Shown: piece by piece, positions 25,814 through 35,502 of the stretch | Position numbering within the stretch: the first letter of the stretch is position 1 | How the letters are laid out: each line of letters opens with the position of its first letter | Assembly (NCBI RefSeq): GCF_020162115.1 | Contig: NZ_CP083911.1 | Coordinates: 992,001-1,056,000 of the forward strand | Reading direction: 5' to 3' | DNA: 64,000 nucleotides | DNA from: Tepidimonas taiwanensis | GTDB lineage: Bacteria; Pseudomonadota; Gammaproteobacteria; Burkholderiales; Burkholderiaceae_C | The notes under the pieces: model-generated | The model's database searches: none | What the model was told of the DNA's origin: nothing | What the model saw: only the letters and a program-made list of their open reading frames with translations | Program-made: the position numbers and the translations under genes

Positions 25814-27079
25814 TCAGGCCTCCGCGCTGACCGGCTCGCGCTTGAGCACCTCGTGGCGGCGCACTTCGGTCAGGTACATCCAGATCAGTGAGACCCACAC
25901 CACGCCGTACATCAGCATGAAGGCGCTGGAGCGGATACCGGTGATGTCCAGCAGCGCGCCAAACATGATGGGCAGGATGAAACCACCCAATCCGCCGGCC
26001 AGTCCGACGATGCCCGACACGGTACCGATGTTCTTCGGGTATTCGTCGGAGATGTACTTGAAGACGCTGGCCTTGCCAAACGCCCAGGCAATACCGAGCA
26101 CGAACATCAGGATGGTGAACAGGTACACGTTGAGCCCGATGTGGAAGGTCTGCGGCCCGTTGATGGTCTGGATGGTGAAGTCGGTTTGCGGATAGCTCAG
26201 CAGGAACAGGCAGATCCAGCTCACCCACATCACCCACCAGGTGACGTTGTGCGCGCCATATTTGTCGGAGAGCCACCCGCCGATGGCGCGCAGCACGCCG
26301 CCCGGGAGCGAGAAGCACGCGGCCAGCAGTGCTGCAACCCGGATGTCCAGCCCGAACTCACCCACGTAGTACTGCACCATCCACAGGCTCAGCGCGACAT
26401 AGCCGCCGAAGACGATGCTGTAGTACTGGCAGTACTTGAGCACCGTGGGGTCTTTCAATGCCTTGAGCTGGTCCACGAAGCGGGTGTTACTGGGGACGAG
26501 ATGTGCCGGATCGTGATGGCTGAACAGCCAAAACAGGATCACCGTGCCGAGCATGACCGCGGCGTATACCTGCGGTACCATGGCCCAGCCAAAGGCCACG
26601 ACGAGCGCCGGCGCGACGAACTTGTTGACCGCGGCGCCTGAGTTACCGGCGCCGAAGATGCCCATCGCCATGCCTTGCTGGTGTTTTGGGAACCAGCGCG
26701 CGACGTAGGGCGTGCCCACCGAAAACGACCCGCCCGCGAGACCGACGAACAAGCCGATGACCAAGAAGTGCCAGAACTCGGTGGCGTAGGCCATCAACCA
26801 GATCGCTGGAACGGTCACGGCCATCAGGATGGTCAGCACGATGCGGCCGCCGTACTTGTCTGTCCAAATGCCCAGCGGCACCCGGACCAAGGAGCCGGTG
26901 AGAACCGGTGTGGCGGTCAGCAGCCCGAACTGCGTGGCGTTGAGGCCCAGCTCCTTTTTGAGCGGGATGCCGATCACGCCAAACATCATCCACACCATGA
27001 AGCACACGGTGAAGGCCCATGTGCTAACGATCAGCGTCGACCAGGCGCGCCGATCCGCTTTCGGGGTCGAAGGGGGCAT
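25814..27079 (-). CDS. narK: nitrate transporter NarK, NNP family (type 1-like)
   Basis: 421 aa major-facilitator protein with 12 helices. Start ATG 27079 has a strong AGGAGG ribosome site; the frame extends upstream to 27145 but without one. The nitrate-signature region GLAGGSFSVGTPYVARWFP is at about residue 115, and GLAGGLGGFILPIMFG is the second signature. Arg residues in RVPLGIWTDKYGGR and LRAIGGWLSDKYG fit the substrate pathway. It is divergent from the second narK and heads an operon with sbtA and sbtB. Likely a proton-driven nitrate importer. Confidence 0.9.
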   Translation of the reverse strand: MPPSTPKADRRAWSTLIVSTWAFTVCFMVWMMFGVIGIPLKKELGLNATQFGLLTATPVLTGSLVRVPLGIWTDKYGGRIVLTILMAVTVPAIWLMAYATEFWHFLVIGLFVGLAGGSFSVGTPYVARWFPKHQQGMAMGIFGAGNSGAAVNKFVAPALVVAFGWAMVPQVYAAVMLGTVILFWLFSHHDPAHLVPSNTRFVDQLKALKDPTVLKYCQYYSIVFGGYVALSLWMVQYYVGEFGLDIRVAALLAACFSLPGGVLRAIGGWLSDKYGAHNVTWWVMWVSWICLFLLSYPQTDFTIQTINGPQTFHIGLNVYLFTILMFVLGIAWAFGKASVFKYISDEYPKNIGTVSGIVGLAGGLGGFILPIMFGALLDITGIRSSAFMLMYGVVWVSLIWMYLTEVRRHEVLKREPVSAEA

Positions 27080-27327
27080 GGCGGTTGTCCTCCTGAACAG
27101 GGTTGGTGATGTCGCCACTCTAGGAGCCGTCCGCGGATATGCCAATCGCCCGAAAGATCGCCCCGGATGATGCGATCGGCGGATATGGGGCGCTTCGCCA
27201 TCGTCCGATTGGATGTGGCGAATCGGCCATCAGGAGGATGCGCCAGTGAGCCTTCCGACGGATGGTCAAACCGGGGAAGACTGGGCACAGTGCGGAACGT
27301 CACCGTTGAAAAAACAGGAGAGTTCCT
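27080..27327. promoter_or_regulatory. divergent promoter region between the two narK operons
   Basis: 248-bp intergenic region that must hold promoters for narK-sbtAB (minus) and narK2GHJI (plus). No convincing FNR site (TTGAT-N4-ATCAA) was found by eye. Weak dyads are seen (TTCGCCA and TGGCGAA around 27191-27219; GATCGC and GCGATC around 27154-27175). A good ribosome site, AGGAGA, precedes the plus-strand gene. Confidence 0.4.
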
Positions 27328-28698
27328 ATGCCCACCCCCTCGGTCACTTCGCGTGGCCCTTCGGCACCCGATGGCACCTGGCTCGAACGCTGGGAGCCGG
27401 AAAACGACGCGTTCTGGCGCAACGGCGGAGCCAGCCTGGCGTGGCGCACCCTGACCATCACCACCCTGTGTCTGACCATGGCGTTCATGTCGTGGTTTCT
27501 GGTGTCGGCATTGGTCGTGCGCTTGCCCCAGATCGGCTTCAAGTTCAGCCCCACGGAGCTGTTCTGGCTGGCGGCGATGCCCGGATTGGCTGGCGGCACG
27601 CTTCGTCTCGTCCACATGTTCCTGACGCCCATGGTGGGCACGCGCCACGTGGTCAGTCTCTCGACCCTGTCGCTGTTGTTGCCACTGGTGGGGTGGTTCT
27701 ACGTCGTACAGGACATCAGTACCCCGTACTGGGTGCTGATGGTGCTGGCCTTCCTGGCCGGGCTGGGCGGTGGCAATTTCTCGTCCTTCATGCCGTCGAC
27801 GAGCCTGTTCTTCCCCAAGCGGCTGCAGGGCACGGCGCTGGCCATTCAGGCGGGTATCGGCAACTTCGGGGTGTCGATCGTGCAGTTCGTCACGCCGTGG
27901 GTGATCAGCTTTCCGCTGCTGGCGGGCGCGACCTGGATGGGGACCAGCCAGACGATGGTCAAGGGGGGCGTGACGAGCCAGGTGTGGCTGCAAAACGCGC
28001 CGGCGGTGATGATTCCGCTGGTGGCGGTGTTCGGCATCACCGCGTGGTTGCTGCTGAAGTCGGTGCCGGTCAAGGCCAATTTCGCCGAGCAGTTCGACAT
28101 CTTCCGCTCGCGCCACACGTGGTCGATGACGTCGCTCTACATCATGACCTTCGGCGCGTTCTCCGGTCTGTCGGCGACGTTTCCGCTGCTCATCAAGCAA
28201 ATCTACGGTCAATTCCCCGGTGCACCCGACCCGCTCGCCTGGGCGTTCTGGGGGCCGCTGGTGGGGTCGGCATCGCGCGTCGTGGCCGGCCCGCTGTCGG
28301 ACAAGCTGGGTGGCGCACGGGTGACGCATTGGGCGGGGCTGGGCATGCTGGGTGCTGCGCTGTGGGTGACCACGCTGACGCAGCCGTCGGGCTTGGAGAG
28401 CTTCCCGATGTTCGTCGCGGGGATGCTGACGCTGTTCTTCTTCGCTGGGGTCGGCAACGCGTCCACCTTCAAGCAAATGCCGATGCTGTTCCCGCCGCGC
28501 CAGGCCGGCGGCGTGATCGGGTTTACCGCGGCGATCGCGGCATACGGTCCCTTCCTTTTCGGGATGCTGTTCGCGTGGTCGTTCGCCCAGTTCAAGGCCG
28601 CCACACCGGTGTTCTGGGGGTTGGCCGCGTTCTTCGCCTTCAACGTCGCGCTGAACTGGTGGATGTACGCCCGTCGCGGTGCCGCCAATCCCTGCTGA
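27328..28698 (+). CDS. narK: nitrate/nitrite transporter NarK, type 2-like
   Basis: 456 aa major-facilitator protein, 12 or more helices. The signature FLAGLGGGNFSSFMPSTSLF is at about residue 152 and the second is FFFAGVGNASTFKQMPMLFP. Both resemble NarK2/NarU antiporters that export nitrite while importing nitrate. The gene precedes narG by 27 bp and is presumably the first gene of the narKGHJI operon. AGGAGA lies 7 bases before the ATG. Having one NarK of each type is typical of respiratory nitrate reducers in this group. Confidence 0.92.
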   Translation: MPTPSVTSRGPSAPDGTWLERWEPENDAFWRNGGASLAWRTLTITTLCLTMAFMSWFLVSALVVRLPQIGFKFSPTELFWLAAMPGLAGGTLRLVHMFLTPMVGTRHVVSLSTLSLLLPLVGWFYVVQDISTPYWVLMVLAFLAGLGGGNFSSFMPSTSLFFPKRLQGTALAIQAGIGNFGVSIVQFVTPWVISFPLLAGATWMGTSQTMVKGGVTSQVWLQNAPAVMIPLVAVFGITAWLLLKSVPVKANFAEQFDIFRSRHTWSMTSLYIMTFGAFSGLSATFPLLIKQIYGQFPGAPDPLAWAFWGPLVGSASRVVAGPLSDKLGGARVTHWAGLGMLGAALWVTTLTQPSGLESFPMFVAGMLTLFFFAGVGNASTFKQMPMLFPPRQAGGVIGFTAAIAAYGPFLFGMLFAWSFAQFKAATPVFWGLAAFFAFNVALNWWMYARRGAANPC

Positions 28699-28725
28699 GC
28701 GCCCCCCGTAACCAGGAGCACAACG

Positions 28726-31700
28726 ATGAGTCACTTTCTGGACCGACTGACGCACTTCGCGCTGCCGAAAGAGCCGTTCGCCGATGGCCATGGCGTGACG
28801 ACGGCGGAAGACCGCACATGGGAGCGCGCCTACCGCGACCGCTGGGCGCACGACAAGATCGTGCGCAGCACGCACGGGGTCAACTGCACGGGTTCCTGCT
28901 CGTGGAAGATCTACGTCAAGGGCGGCATCGTGACGTGGGAGACGCAGCAGACGGACTACCCGCGCACGCGCCCCGACCTGCCCAACCACGAGCCGCGTGG
29001 CTGCGCACGTGGCGCCAGCTACAGCTGGTACCTCTACAGCGCCAACCGCCTGAAATACCCGATGGTGCGCGGCGCGCTGCTCAAGCACTGGCGCGCGGCG
29101 CTGTCGGTGGCCAAGAGCCCGGTGGATGCGTGGGCCACGCTGGTCGAAAACGCCGACGCACGCCGCGAATGGCAAAGCCAGCGCGGACTCGGAGGCTTCG
29201 TGCGCAGCACGTGGGAAGAGGTCAACCAGCTCATCGCCGCGGCCAACGTCTATACGATCAAGCGCTACGGGCCGGATCGCATCGTCGGCTTTTCGCCGAT
29301 CCCGGCGATGTCCATGGTCAGCTATGCCGCGGGCACGCGCTACCTGTCGCTGATCGGTGGCGTGTGCATGAGCTTCTATGACTGGTACTGCGACCTGCCG
29401 CCTGCCAGCCCGATGATCTGGGGTGAGCAAACCGACGTCCCGGAGAGTGCCGACTGGTACAACTCCACTTTCCTGATTGCGTGGGGCTCCAACGTTCCGC
29501 AGACGCGCACGCCAGATGCGCACTTCTTCACGGAGGTGCGTTACAAGGGCGCCAAGACGGTAGCGATCACACCCGACTACGCCGAAATCTCCAAGCTGTG
29601 CGATCTGTGGCTGCATCCGAAGCAGGGCACGGACGCGGCGTTGGCGATGGCGATGGGGCATGTCATCCTGCGCGAGTTTCACGTCGAGCGGCGCAGCGCC
29701 TACTTCGACGACTATGTGCGCCGCTACACCGACATGCCGTTGCTCGTGATGCTGGAGGAGCAGACGCTGCCGGATGGCCGACGGGCGCTGGTTCCGGCGC
29801 GTTACCTGCGCGCCAGCGACTTCAACGGCAAGCTCGGCCAGGACAACAACCCCGAGTGGAAGACGGTCGCCTTCGACGAGGAAGACAAGGTTGTGCTGCC
29901 CAACGGTTCGATTGGCTTCCGCTGGGGGCCGGAGGGGCGCAGCGACCTGGGCAAGTGGAATCTGGAAGCCAAGGAGGCGATCCACGGCCGTGGCGTGCGC
30001 CTCAAACTCAGCGTGATGGAGGGCGACGAACCCGAGTACGAAGTCGGCCACGTGGCTTTCCCATACTTCGGCGGGGTGCACAACCCGCACTTCCCCTCCA
30101 ATGCCCAAGGCGGTGACGTGCTGCTGCGCACGGTGCCGATGCGCCGTGTCAAGCTCGGCAAGGCGGGCGAGGAGCGCTACGCCCTCGTGGCCACGGTGTT
30201 CGACCTCACGGCGGCGCACTATGGTGTGCCGCGTGGGCTGCCGGGCGACACCGGGGCCGCGTCGTACGACGCCGATGTGCCCTACACCCCCGCGTGGCAG
30301 GAACGCATCACCGGGGTGCCGCGCGAGCAGGCCATCACGGTGGCGCGCCAGTTCGCCGACAACGCCGACAAGACGCACGGCAAGTCGATGGTCATCATCG
30401 GCGCGGCGATGAACCACTGGTACCACAGCGACATGAACTACCGCGGCATCATCAACATGCTGATGATGTGCGGCTGCATCGGCCAAAGCGGTGGCGGTTG
30501 GGCGCACTACGTGGGCCAGGAAAAGCTGCGGCCGCAGTCGGGATGGACGCCGCTGGCCTTTGCGCTGGACTGGGTGCGTCCGCCGCGCCACCAGAACAGC
30601 ACCAGCTTTTTCTACGTGCACACCAACCAGTGGCGTTACGAGCGGTTGGGCGTGGACGAGGTGCTGTCGCCGCTGGCCGACCGCCAGCAGTGGCAAGGCA
30701 CCTTCATCGACTACAACGTGCGCTCGGCCCGCATGGGCTGGCTGCCAGCCAACCCGCAGTTGCAGACCAACCCGCTGGAGGTGGCGCGCGAGGCTGCTGC
30801 CAAGGGCGTGGATCCGAAGGACCACGTGGTGCAGGGGTTGCGTTCCGGCACGCTGCGCATGGCGTGGGAGGACCCGGATCACCCGGACAACTGGCCGCGC
30901 AACCTGTTCGTGTGGCGCTCCAACCTGTTGGGCTCCAGCGGCAAGGGGCACGAATATTTCCTCAAGCACCTGCTGGGCACCACCCACGGCGTGCAGGGCG
31001 AGGAGTTGTCCGACGAGTCTGCGCGCCCGCGCGAGGTGGTCTGGCGTGACAAGGCGCCGGAGGGCAAGCTGGACCTGCTGGTGACGCTGGACTTCCGCAT
31101 GAGCACGACGTGCCTCTACTCGGACATCGTGCTGCCGACGGCGAGCTGGTACGAGAAGAACGACCTCAACACCAGCGACATGCACCCCTTCATCCACCCG
31201 CTGTCGGCGGCGGTCGATCCGGTGTGGGAAAGCCGCAGCGACTGGGAGATCTTCAAGGGCTTCGCCAAGGCGTTCAGCGAGGTGGCGCGCGGTCACCTGG
31301 GGGTCGAGAAGGAGGTGGTGCTGCTGCCCCTGCTGCACGACACCCCGGCGGAACTGGCCCAACCCTTCGAGGTGCGCGACTGGAAACGTGGCGAGTGTGA
31401 GCTGATCCCGGGCAAAACCGCACCCCAGATCATGGTGGTCGAGCGCGACTACCCCAACACCTATGCGCGCTTTGCGGCGCTCGGGCCCCTGATGGACAAG
31501 CTGGGCAACGGCGGCAAAGGTCTCGCATGGGGCACGCAGGAGGAGGTGCGCCAGCTCGCCGAACTCAACGGCGAGGTGCTGGCCGACGGGCCGACCAAGG
31601 GTCGTCCGCGCATCGAGAGCGACATCGACGCCTGCGAGGTGGTGTTGCAGCTCGCGCCCGAGACCAATGGTCATGTGGCGGTCAAGGCGTGGGAGTCGCT

Positions 31701-32511
31701 CTCCAAGGTCACGGGGCGCGACCACACGCACCTGGCGCTGCACCGCGAGGACGAAAAAATCCGCTACCGCGATATCCAGGCGCAGCCACGCAAGATCATC
31801 AGTTCGCCGATCTGGTCGGGCCTGGAGAGCGAGAAGGTCTCATACAACGCCGGCTATACCAACGTGCACGAGCTCATCCCATGGCGCACCCTGACCGGTC
31901 GTCAGCAGTTCTACCTGGATCACCCGTGGATGACGGCGTTCGGTGAAAACTTCAGCAGCTACCGTCCGCCGGTGGATCTCAAGGCCGTGGATGAGCTGAT
32001 CCAGCGCAAGCCCAACGGCAACCCCGAGATCCTGCTTAACTTCATCACCCCGCACCAGAAGTGGGGCATCCACAGCACCTACAGCGACAACCTGTTGATG
32101 CTCACGCTCAACCGCGGCGGTCCGGTGATCTGGATTTCCGAGGAGGATGCCAAGAAGGCCGGCATTGCCGACAACGACTGGGTGGAACTCTTCAACGTCA
32201 ACGGGGCGATCGCGGCGCGCGCCGTCGTCAGCCAGCGGGTCATGCCGGGCATGACGCTGATGTACCACGCGCAGGAAAAGATCATCAACACCCCGGGTTC
32301 GGAGATCACGGGCACGCGTGGCGGCATCCACAACTCCGTGACGCGCGTGGTCGTCAAACCCACGCACATGATCGGCGGCTACGCCCAGTTCAGCTACGGC
32401 TTCAACTACTACGGGACGATTGGTACCAACCGCGACGAGTTCGTCATCGTGCGCAAGATGCGCCGCGTCGACTGGCTCGACGGGGAGCGCCGCGACACCG
32501 TGCAAGCCTGA
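28726..32511 (+). CDS. narG: respiratory nitrate reductase alpha subunit NarG
   Basis: Catalytic molybdenum subunit (1261 aa) of the membrane-bound quinol:nitrate oxidoreductase, facing the cytoplasm. The N-terminal [4Fe-4S] ligand pattern is HGVNCTGSCSW with the last Cys in EPRGCARGASYSW. Mo-bisMGD domains follow (WGSNVPQTRTPDAHFFTE, KGAKTVAITPDYAE, MMCGCIGQSGGGWAHYVGQ). The C-terminal dinucleotide-binding part contains TLNRGGPVIWISEEDAKKAG. Length and order match NarG. The first gene of the enzyme operon, with narH 27 bp downstream. Confidence 0.97.
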   Translation: MSHFLDRLTHFALPKEPFADGHGVTTAEDRTWERAYRDRWAHDKIVRSTHGVNCTGSCSWKIYVKGGIVTWETQQTDYPRTRPDLPNHEPRGCARGASYSWYLYSANRLKYPMVRGALLKHWRAALSVAKSPVDAWATLVENADARREWQSQRGLGGFVRSTWEEVNQLIAAANVYTIKRYGPDRIVGFSPIPAMSMVSYAAGTRYLSLIGGVCMSFYDWYCDLPPASPMIWGEQTDVPESADWYNSTFLIAWGSNVPQTRTPDAHFFTEVRYKGAKTVAITPDYAEISKLCDLWLHPKQGTDAALAMAMGHVILREFHVERRSAYFDDYVRRYTDMPLLVMLEEQTLPDGRRALVPARYLRASDFNGKLGQDNNPEWKTVAFDEEDKVVLPNGSIGFRWGPEGRSDLGKWNLEAKEAIHGRGVRLKLSVMEGDEPEYEVGHVAFPYFGGVHNPHFPSNAQGGDVLLRTVPMRRVKLGKAGEERYALVATVFDLTAAHYGVPRGLPGDTGAASYDADVPYTPAWQERITGVPREQAITVARQFADNADKTHGKSMVIIGAAMNHWYHSDMNYRGIINMLMMCGCIGQSGGGWAHYVGQEKLRPQSGWTPLAFALDWVRPPRHQNSTSFFYVHTNQWRYERLGVDEVLSPLADRQQWQGTFIDYNVRSARMGWLPANPQLQTNPLEVAREAAAKGVDPKDHVVQGLRSGTLRMAWEDPDHPDNWPRNLFVWRSNLLGSSGKGHEYFLKHLLGTTHGVQGEELSDESARPREVVWRDKAPEGKLDLLVTLDFRMSTTCLYSDIVLPTASWYEKNDLNTSDMHPFIHPLSAAVDPVWESRSDWEIFKGFAKAFSEVARGHLGVEKEVVLLPLLHDTPAELAQPFEVRDWKRGECELIPGKTAPQIMVVERDYPNTYARFAALGPLMDKLGNGGKGLAWGTQEEVRQLAELNGEVLADGPTKGRPRIESDIDACEVVLQLAPETNGHVAVKAWESLSKVTGRDHTHLALHREDEKIRYRDIQAQPRKIISSPIWSGLESEKVSYNAGYTNVHELIPWRTLTGRQQFYLDHPWMTAFGENFSSYRPPVDLKAVDELIQRKPNGNPEILLNFITPHQKWGIHSTYSDNLLMLTLNRGGPVIWISEEDAKKAGIADNDWVELFNVNGAIAARAVVSQRVMPGMTLMYHAQEKIINTPGSEITGTRGGIHNSVTRVVVKPTHMIGGYAQFSYGFNYYGTIGTNRDEFVIVRKMRRVDWLDGERRDTVQA

Positions 32512-32538
32512 GCCCCACGACAGACCAGGAGAATGCCC

Positions 32539-34071
32539 ATGAAAGTGCGCGCCCAAATCGCGATGGTGCTCAACCTCGACAAGTGCATCGGCTGCCACAC
32601 CTGCTCGGTGACGTGCAAGAACGTGTGGACCAACCGGCCGGGCATGGAGTACGCGTGGTTCAACAACGTCGAAAACAAACCGGGCATCGGTTACCCCAAG
32701 GAGTGGGAGAACCAGGATCGCTGGAACGGCGGCTGGCGTCGCCGGGCCGACGGTTCGATCGAGCCGCGGCAAGGCGGCAAGTGGTCCCTGTTGATGAAGA
32801 TCTTCAGCAACCCCAACCTGCCGCAGATCGACGACTACTACGAGCCCTTCACCTTCGACTACGAGCACCTGCACAACGCCCCGTCGTCCAAGGCGGCACC
32901 CACCGCGCGTCCGCGCAGCCTCATCACCGGCGAGCGCATGGACAAGATCGAGTGGGGGCCGAACTGGGAGGAAATCCTGGGCGGCGAATTCGCCAAGCGC
33001 AGCAAGGACGCCAACCTCAGCACCTTCGACCAGGTGCAAAAGGACATGCTCGGCCAGTTCGAGAACACGTTCCTGATGTACCTGCCGCGCCTGTGCGAGC
33101 ACTGCCTCAACCCGGCGTGTGTGGCGTCGTGTCCCTCGGGCAGCATCTACAAGCGCGAGGAGGATGGCATCGTCCTGATCGACCAGGACAAGTGCCGCGG
33201 CTGGCGCATGTGCGTGTCGGGGTGCCCGTACAAGAAGATCTACTACAACTGGCAAAGCGGCAAGGCCGAGAAGTGCGTCTTCTGCTATCCGCGTATCGAA
33301 GCGGGTCAGCCGACGGTGTGCTCGGAGACCTGCGTCGGCCGTATCCGCTACCTCGGCGTGATGCTCTACGACGCCGACCGCATCGCCGAGGCGGCCAGCG
33401 TCGAGAACGAGCGTGACCTCTATCACGCGCAGCTCGACATCTTCCTGAATCCGAACGATCCGAAGGTGATTGCGCAGGCGCGTGCCGATGGCGTGCCCGA
33501 GGCGTGGCTGGAGGCAGCCCGCAAGAGCCCTGTGTACAAGATGGCCATCGACTGGAAGGTGGCGCTACCGTTGCACCCCGAGTACCGCACGCTGCCGATG
33601 GTGTGGTACGTGCCGCCCCTGTCGCCGATTTCGGCGGCGGCGAATGCGGGACAGATCGGGGTCAACGGCGAACTGCCCGATGTCGAACAACTGCGCATTC
33701 CGGTGCAGTATCTGGCCAACCTGCTGACCGCTGGCGATACCAAGCCCGTGGTGCGGGCGCTGCGCCGCATGTTGGCGATGCGCGCCTATCAGCGTGCCAA
33801 GCACGTCGAGGGCGTCGAGAACCGCGCCGTTCTGGCGCAGGCGGATCTCACCGCTGCGCAGGTGGAGGACATGTACCGCATCATGGCCATCGCCAACTAC
33901 GAGGATCGCTTCGTCATCCCGAGCACGCACCGCGAGTATGCGGAGGACGCGTTCGATCTGCGTGGCGGCTGCGGCTTCTCGTTTGGCAATGGCTGCTCGG
34001 AGGGGCAGACCGGCACCAGCCTGTTTGGCAGCAAGCGCGCACGCACCATCCCCATCAAGGTCGAGACCTGA
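32539..34071 (+). CDS. narH: respiratory nitrate reductase beta subunit NarH
   Basis: Iron-sulfur electron-transfer subunit, 510 aa. Four cluster motifs: CIGCHTCSVTCKNVW, CEHCLNPACVASCPSGSI, CRGWRMCVSGCPYKK (Trp replacing one Cys, giving the [3Fe-4S] cluster) and CVFCYPRIEAGQ with CSETC. The ATG at 32539 is preferred to ATG 32533 because AGGAG at 32527-32531 is then 7 bases away. The stop overlaps a possible narJ start (ATG 34071). Confidence 0.97.
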   Translation: MKVRAQIAMVLNLDKCIGCHTCSVTCKNVWTNRPGMEYAWFNNVENKPGIGYPKEWENQDRWNGGWRRRADGSIEPRQGGKWSLLMKIFSNPNLPQIDDYYEPFTFDYEHLHNAPSSKAAPTARPRSLITGERMDKIEWGPNWEEILGGEFAKRSKDANLSTFDQVQKDMLGQFENTFLMYLPRLCEHCLNPACVASCPSGSIYKREEDGIVLIDQDKCRGWRMCVSGCPYKKIYYNWQSGKAEKCVFCYPRIEAGQPTVCSETCVGRIRYLGVMLYDADRIAEAASVENERDLYHAQLDIFLNPNDPKVIAQARADGVPEAWLEAARKSPVYKMAIDWKVALPLHPEYRTLPMVWYVPPLSPISAAANAGQIGVNGELPDVEQLRIPVQYLANLLTAGDTKPVVRALRRMLAMRAYQRAKHVEGVENRAVLAQADLTAAQVEDMYRIMAIANYEDRFVIPSTHREYAEDAFDLRGGCGFSFGNGCSEGQTGTSLFGSKRARTIPIKVET

Positions 34072-34091
34072 TGGATCAGCGGGAGACATCC

Positions 34092-34769
34092 ATGCGTTCT
34101 TCACGTTTGACCTACACGCTGCGTGCCTTGGCGTTCCTGCTGCGCTATCCCGATGCCAAGGTGCGCGCACTGGCGCCACAGGCGTTGCAAGCACTCGCCG
34201 ACGAAGGGGCCGTGCCGCGTGAGCGCTTGCAGCGCCTGCAAGCGCTGGTGGCCGACTGGCAGCGGCGCGATGGCTACGCGGTGGAGGCGGAATACGTCGA
34301 CACCTTCGACCGGGGCCGCAGCACCTCGCTGCACCTGTTCGAGCACGTGCACGGCGACTCACGCGACCGTGGCCCCGCCATGATCGACCTGCTGCAGACC
34401 TACGAGGCTGCCGGGCTGCAGCTGCGCAGCCAGGAGCTGCCGGACCACTTGCCGGTGCTGCTGGAGTTTGCCTCCACCCAGCCGCCGGCGGTGGCGCGTT
34501 CGCTGGTGGCCGAGGTGGCGCACATCGTCAACGCGATCATCGGTGCGCTGCAGCGGCGCCGTAGCGCCTACGCGGAGGTGCTCGCGGCGCTGCTCGAGGC
34601 GTGCGGCCAGCGCGTCGAGCCCGCCGAGCCGGCGGAGGAGCCCGCGCTGGATGCGAGCTGGGAGGAGCCCGAGGCATTCGGCAACTGTCCCAGCACGGCC
34701 GTGCGGGGCCATGAACAGCCGGTCCAGTTCGTTCGCCGCCGCGACCCGGCCGCGGCGGGCGTCGCTTGA
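34092..34769 (+). CDS. narJ: nitrate reductase molybdenum cofactor assembly chaperone NarJ
   Basis: Cytoplasmic chaperone (225 aa) needed for cofactor insertion in NarG and for membrane attachment of NarGH. The all-helical TorD/DmsD-type fold has the family motif YVDTFDRGRSTSLHLFEHVHGDSR in its N-terminal half. ATG 34092 has GGGAGA 5 bases upstream. ATG 34071, overlapping the narH stop, would add seven residues. The C-terminal third is acidic and less conserved. Confidence 0.93.
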   Translation: MRSSRLTYTLRALAFLLRYPDAKVRALAPQALQALADEGAVPRERLQRLQALVADWQRRDGYAVEAEYVDTFDRGRSTSLHLFEHVHGDSRDRGPAMIDLLQTYEAAGLQLRSQELPDHLPVLLEFASTQPPAVARSLVAEVAHIVNAIIGALQRRRSAYAEVLAALLEACGQRVEPAEPAEEPALDASWEEPEAFGNCPSTAVRGHEQPVQFVRRRDPAAAGVA

Positions 34770-34796
34770 GACAGAGTCACCCAACGGAGCCAGGCC

Positions 34797-35501
34797 ATGA
34801 ATGCGCTCAACACCTTCTTCTTCAGCTACTACCCCTACATCTGTCTGGCGGTGTTCCTGCTGGGCAGCCTGCTGCGTTTCGACCGCGATCAGTACACGTG
34901 GAAGAGCGACTCGTCGCAGCTGCTGCGCGCGGGGCAACTGCGTCTGGGCAGCAATCTGTTTCACATCGGCATCCTGTTCCTGTTTTTCGGGCACGCGGTC
35001 GGTATGCTGACCCCGCACTTCGTCTACGAACCCTTCATCAGCGCCGGCGCCAAGCAGGTGCTGGCGATGGTGTCGGGCGGGGTGTTCGGGTTGCTGGGCT
35101 TTATCGGCGTGTCGCTGCTGCTGCACCGCCGCCTGTCCGATCCGCGTATCCGCGCCACCTCGCGCACCAGCGACATCCTGCTGCTGTGGTTGCTGTGGGT
35201 GCAGTTCGCGCTCGGGTTGGCGACGATACCCTTCTCTGCCGAGCACTTGGACGGAAGCGTGATGCTGGTGCTGGCCGAGTGGGCGCAGCGTATCGTCACC
35301 TTCCGTCCTGGCACGGCGGAATTGATGGCCGACATCGGGTGGGTGTTCAAAATCCACATGGTGCTCGGGATGACGATCTTCCTGATCTTCCCGTTCACGC
35401 GCCTGGTGCATGTGTGGAGTGGCTTCGCCTCGGTGGCGTACCTCTGGCGCCCGTACCAGGTCGTGCGCAGCCGCCGACTCGGCGCAACCGGGGAGCGCTG
35501 A
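34797..35501 (+). CDS. narI: respiratory nitrate reductase gamma subunit NarI
   Basis: Membrane cytochrome b subunit (234 aa) that oxidises quinol and passes electrons to NarH. Five helices. The four haem-ligand histidines are visible: FHIGILFLFFGHAVGML (two) and IHMVLGMTIFLIFPFTRLVHVWS region (two). The gene has standard spacing after narJ and is followed 1 bp later by the parvulin gene, so it continues the same operon. Confidence 0.96.
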   Translation: MNALNTFFFSYYPYICLAVFLLGSLLRFDRDQYTWKSDSSQLLRAGQLRLGSNLFHIGILFLFFGHAVGMLTPHFVYEPFISAGAKQVLAMVSGGVFGLLGFIGVSLLLHRRLSDPRIRATSRTSDILLLWLLWVQFALGLATIPFSAEHLDGSVMLVLAEWAQRIVTFRPGTAELMADIGWVFKIHMVLGMTIFLIFPFTRLVHVWSGFASVAYLWRPYQVVRSRRLGATGER

Positions 35502-35502
35502 G

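Noticed and set aside
27080..27327. FNR/ANR box in the narK divergent promoter region
   Set aside because: No sequence close to TTGAT-N4-ATCAA was found; only weak dyads are present, so no site is claimed.
27031..31743. Very long minus-strand open frame (about 1570 codons) across narK2 and narG
   Set aside because: It is an antisense shadow caused by high GC and strong third-position bias. The translation is low-complexity, rich in Arg, His, Gln and Ala, with no domains, while the plus strand has well-conserved narK and narG.
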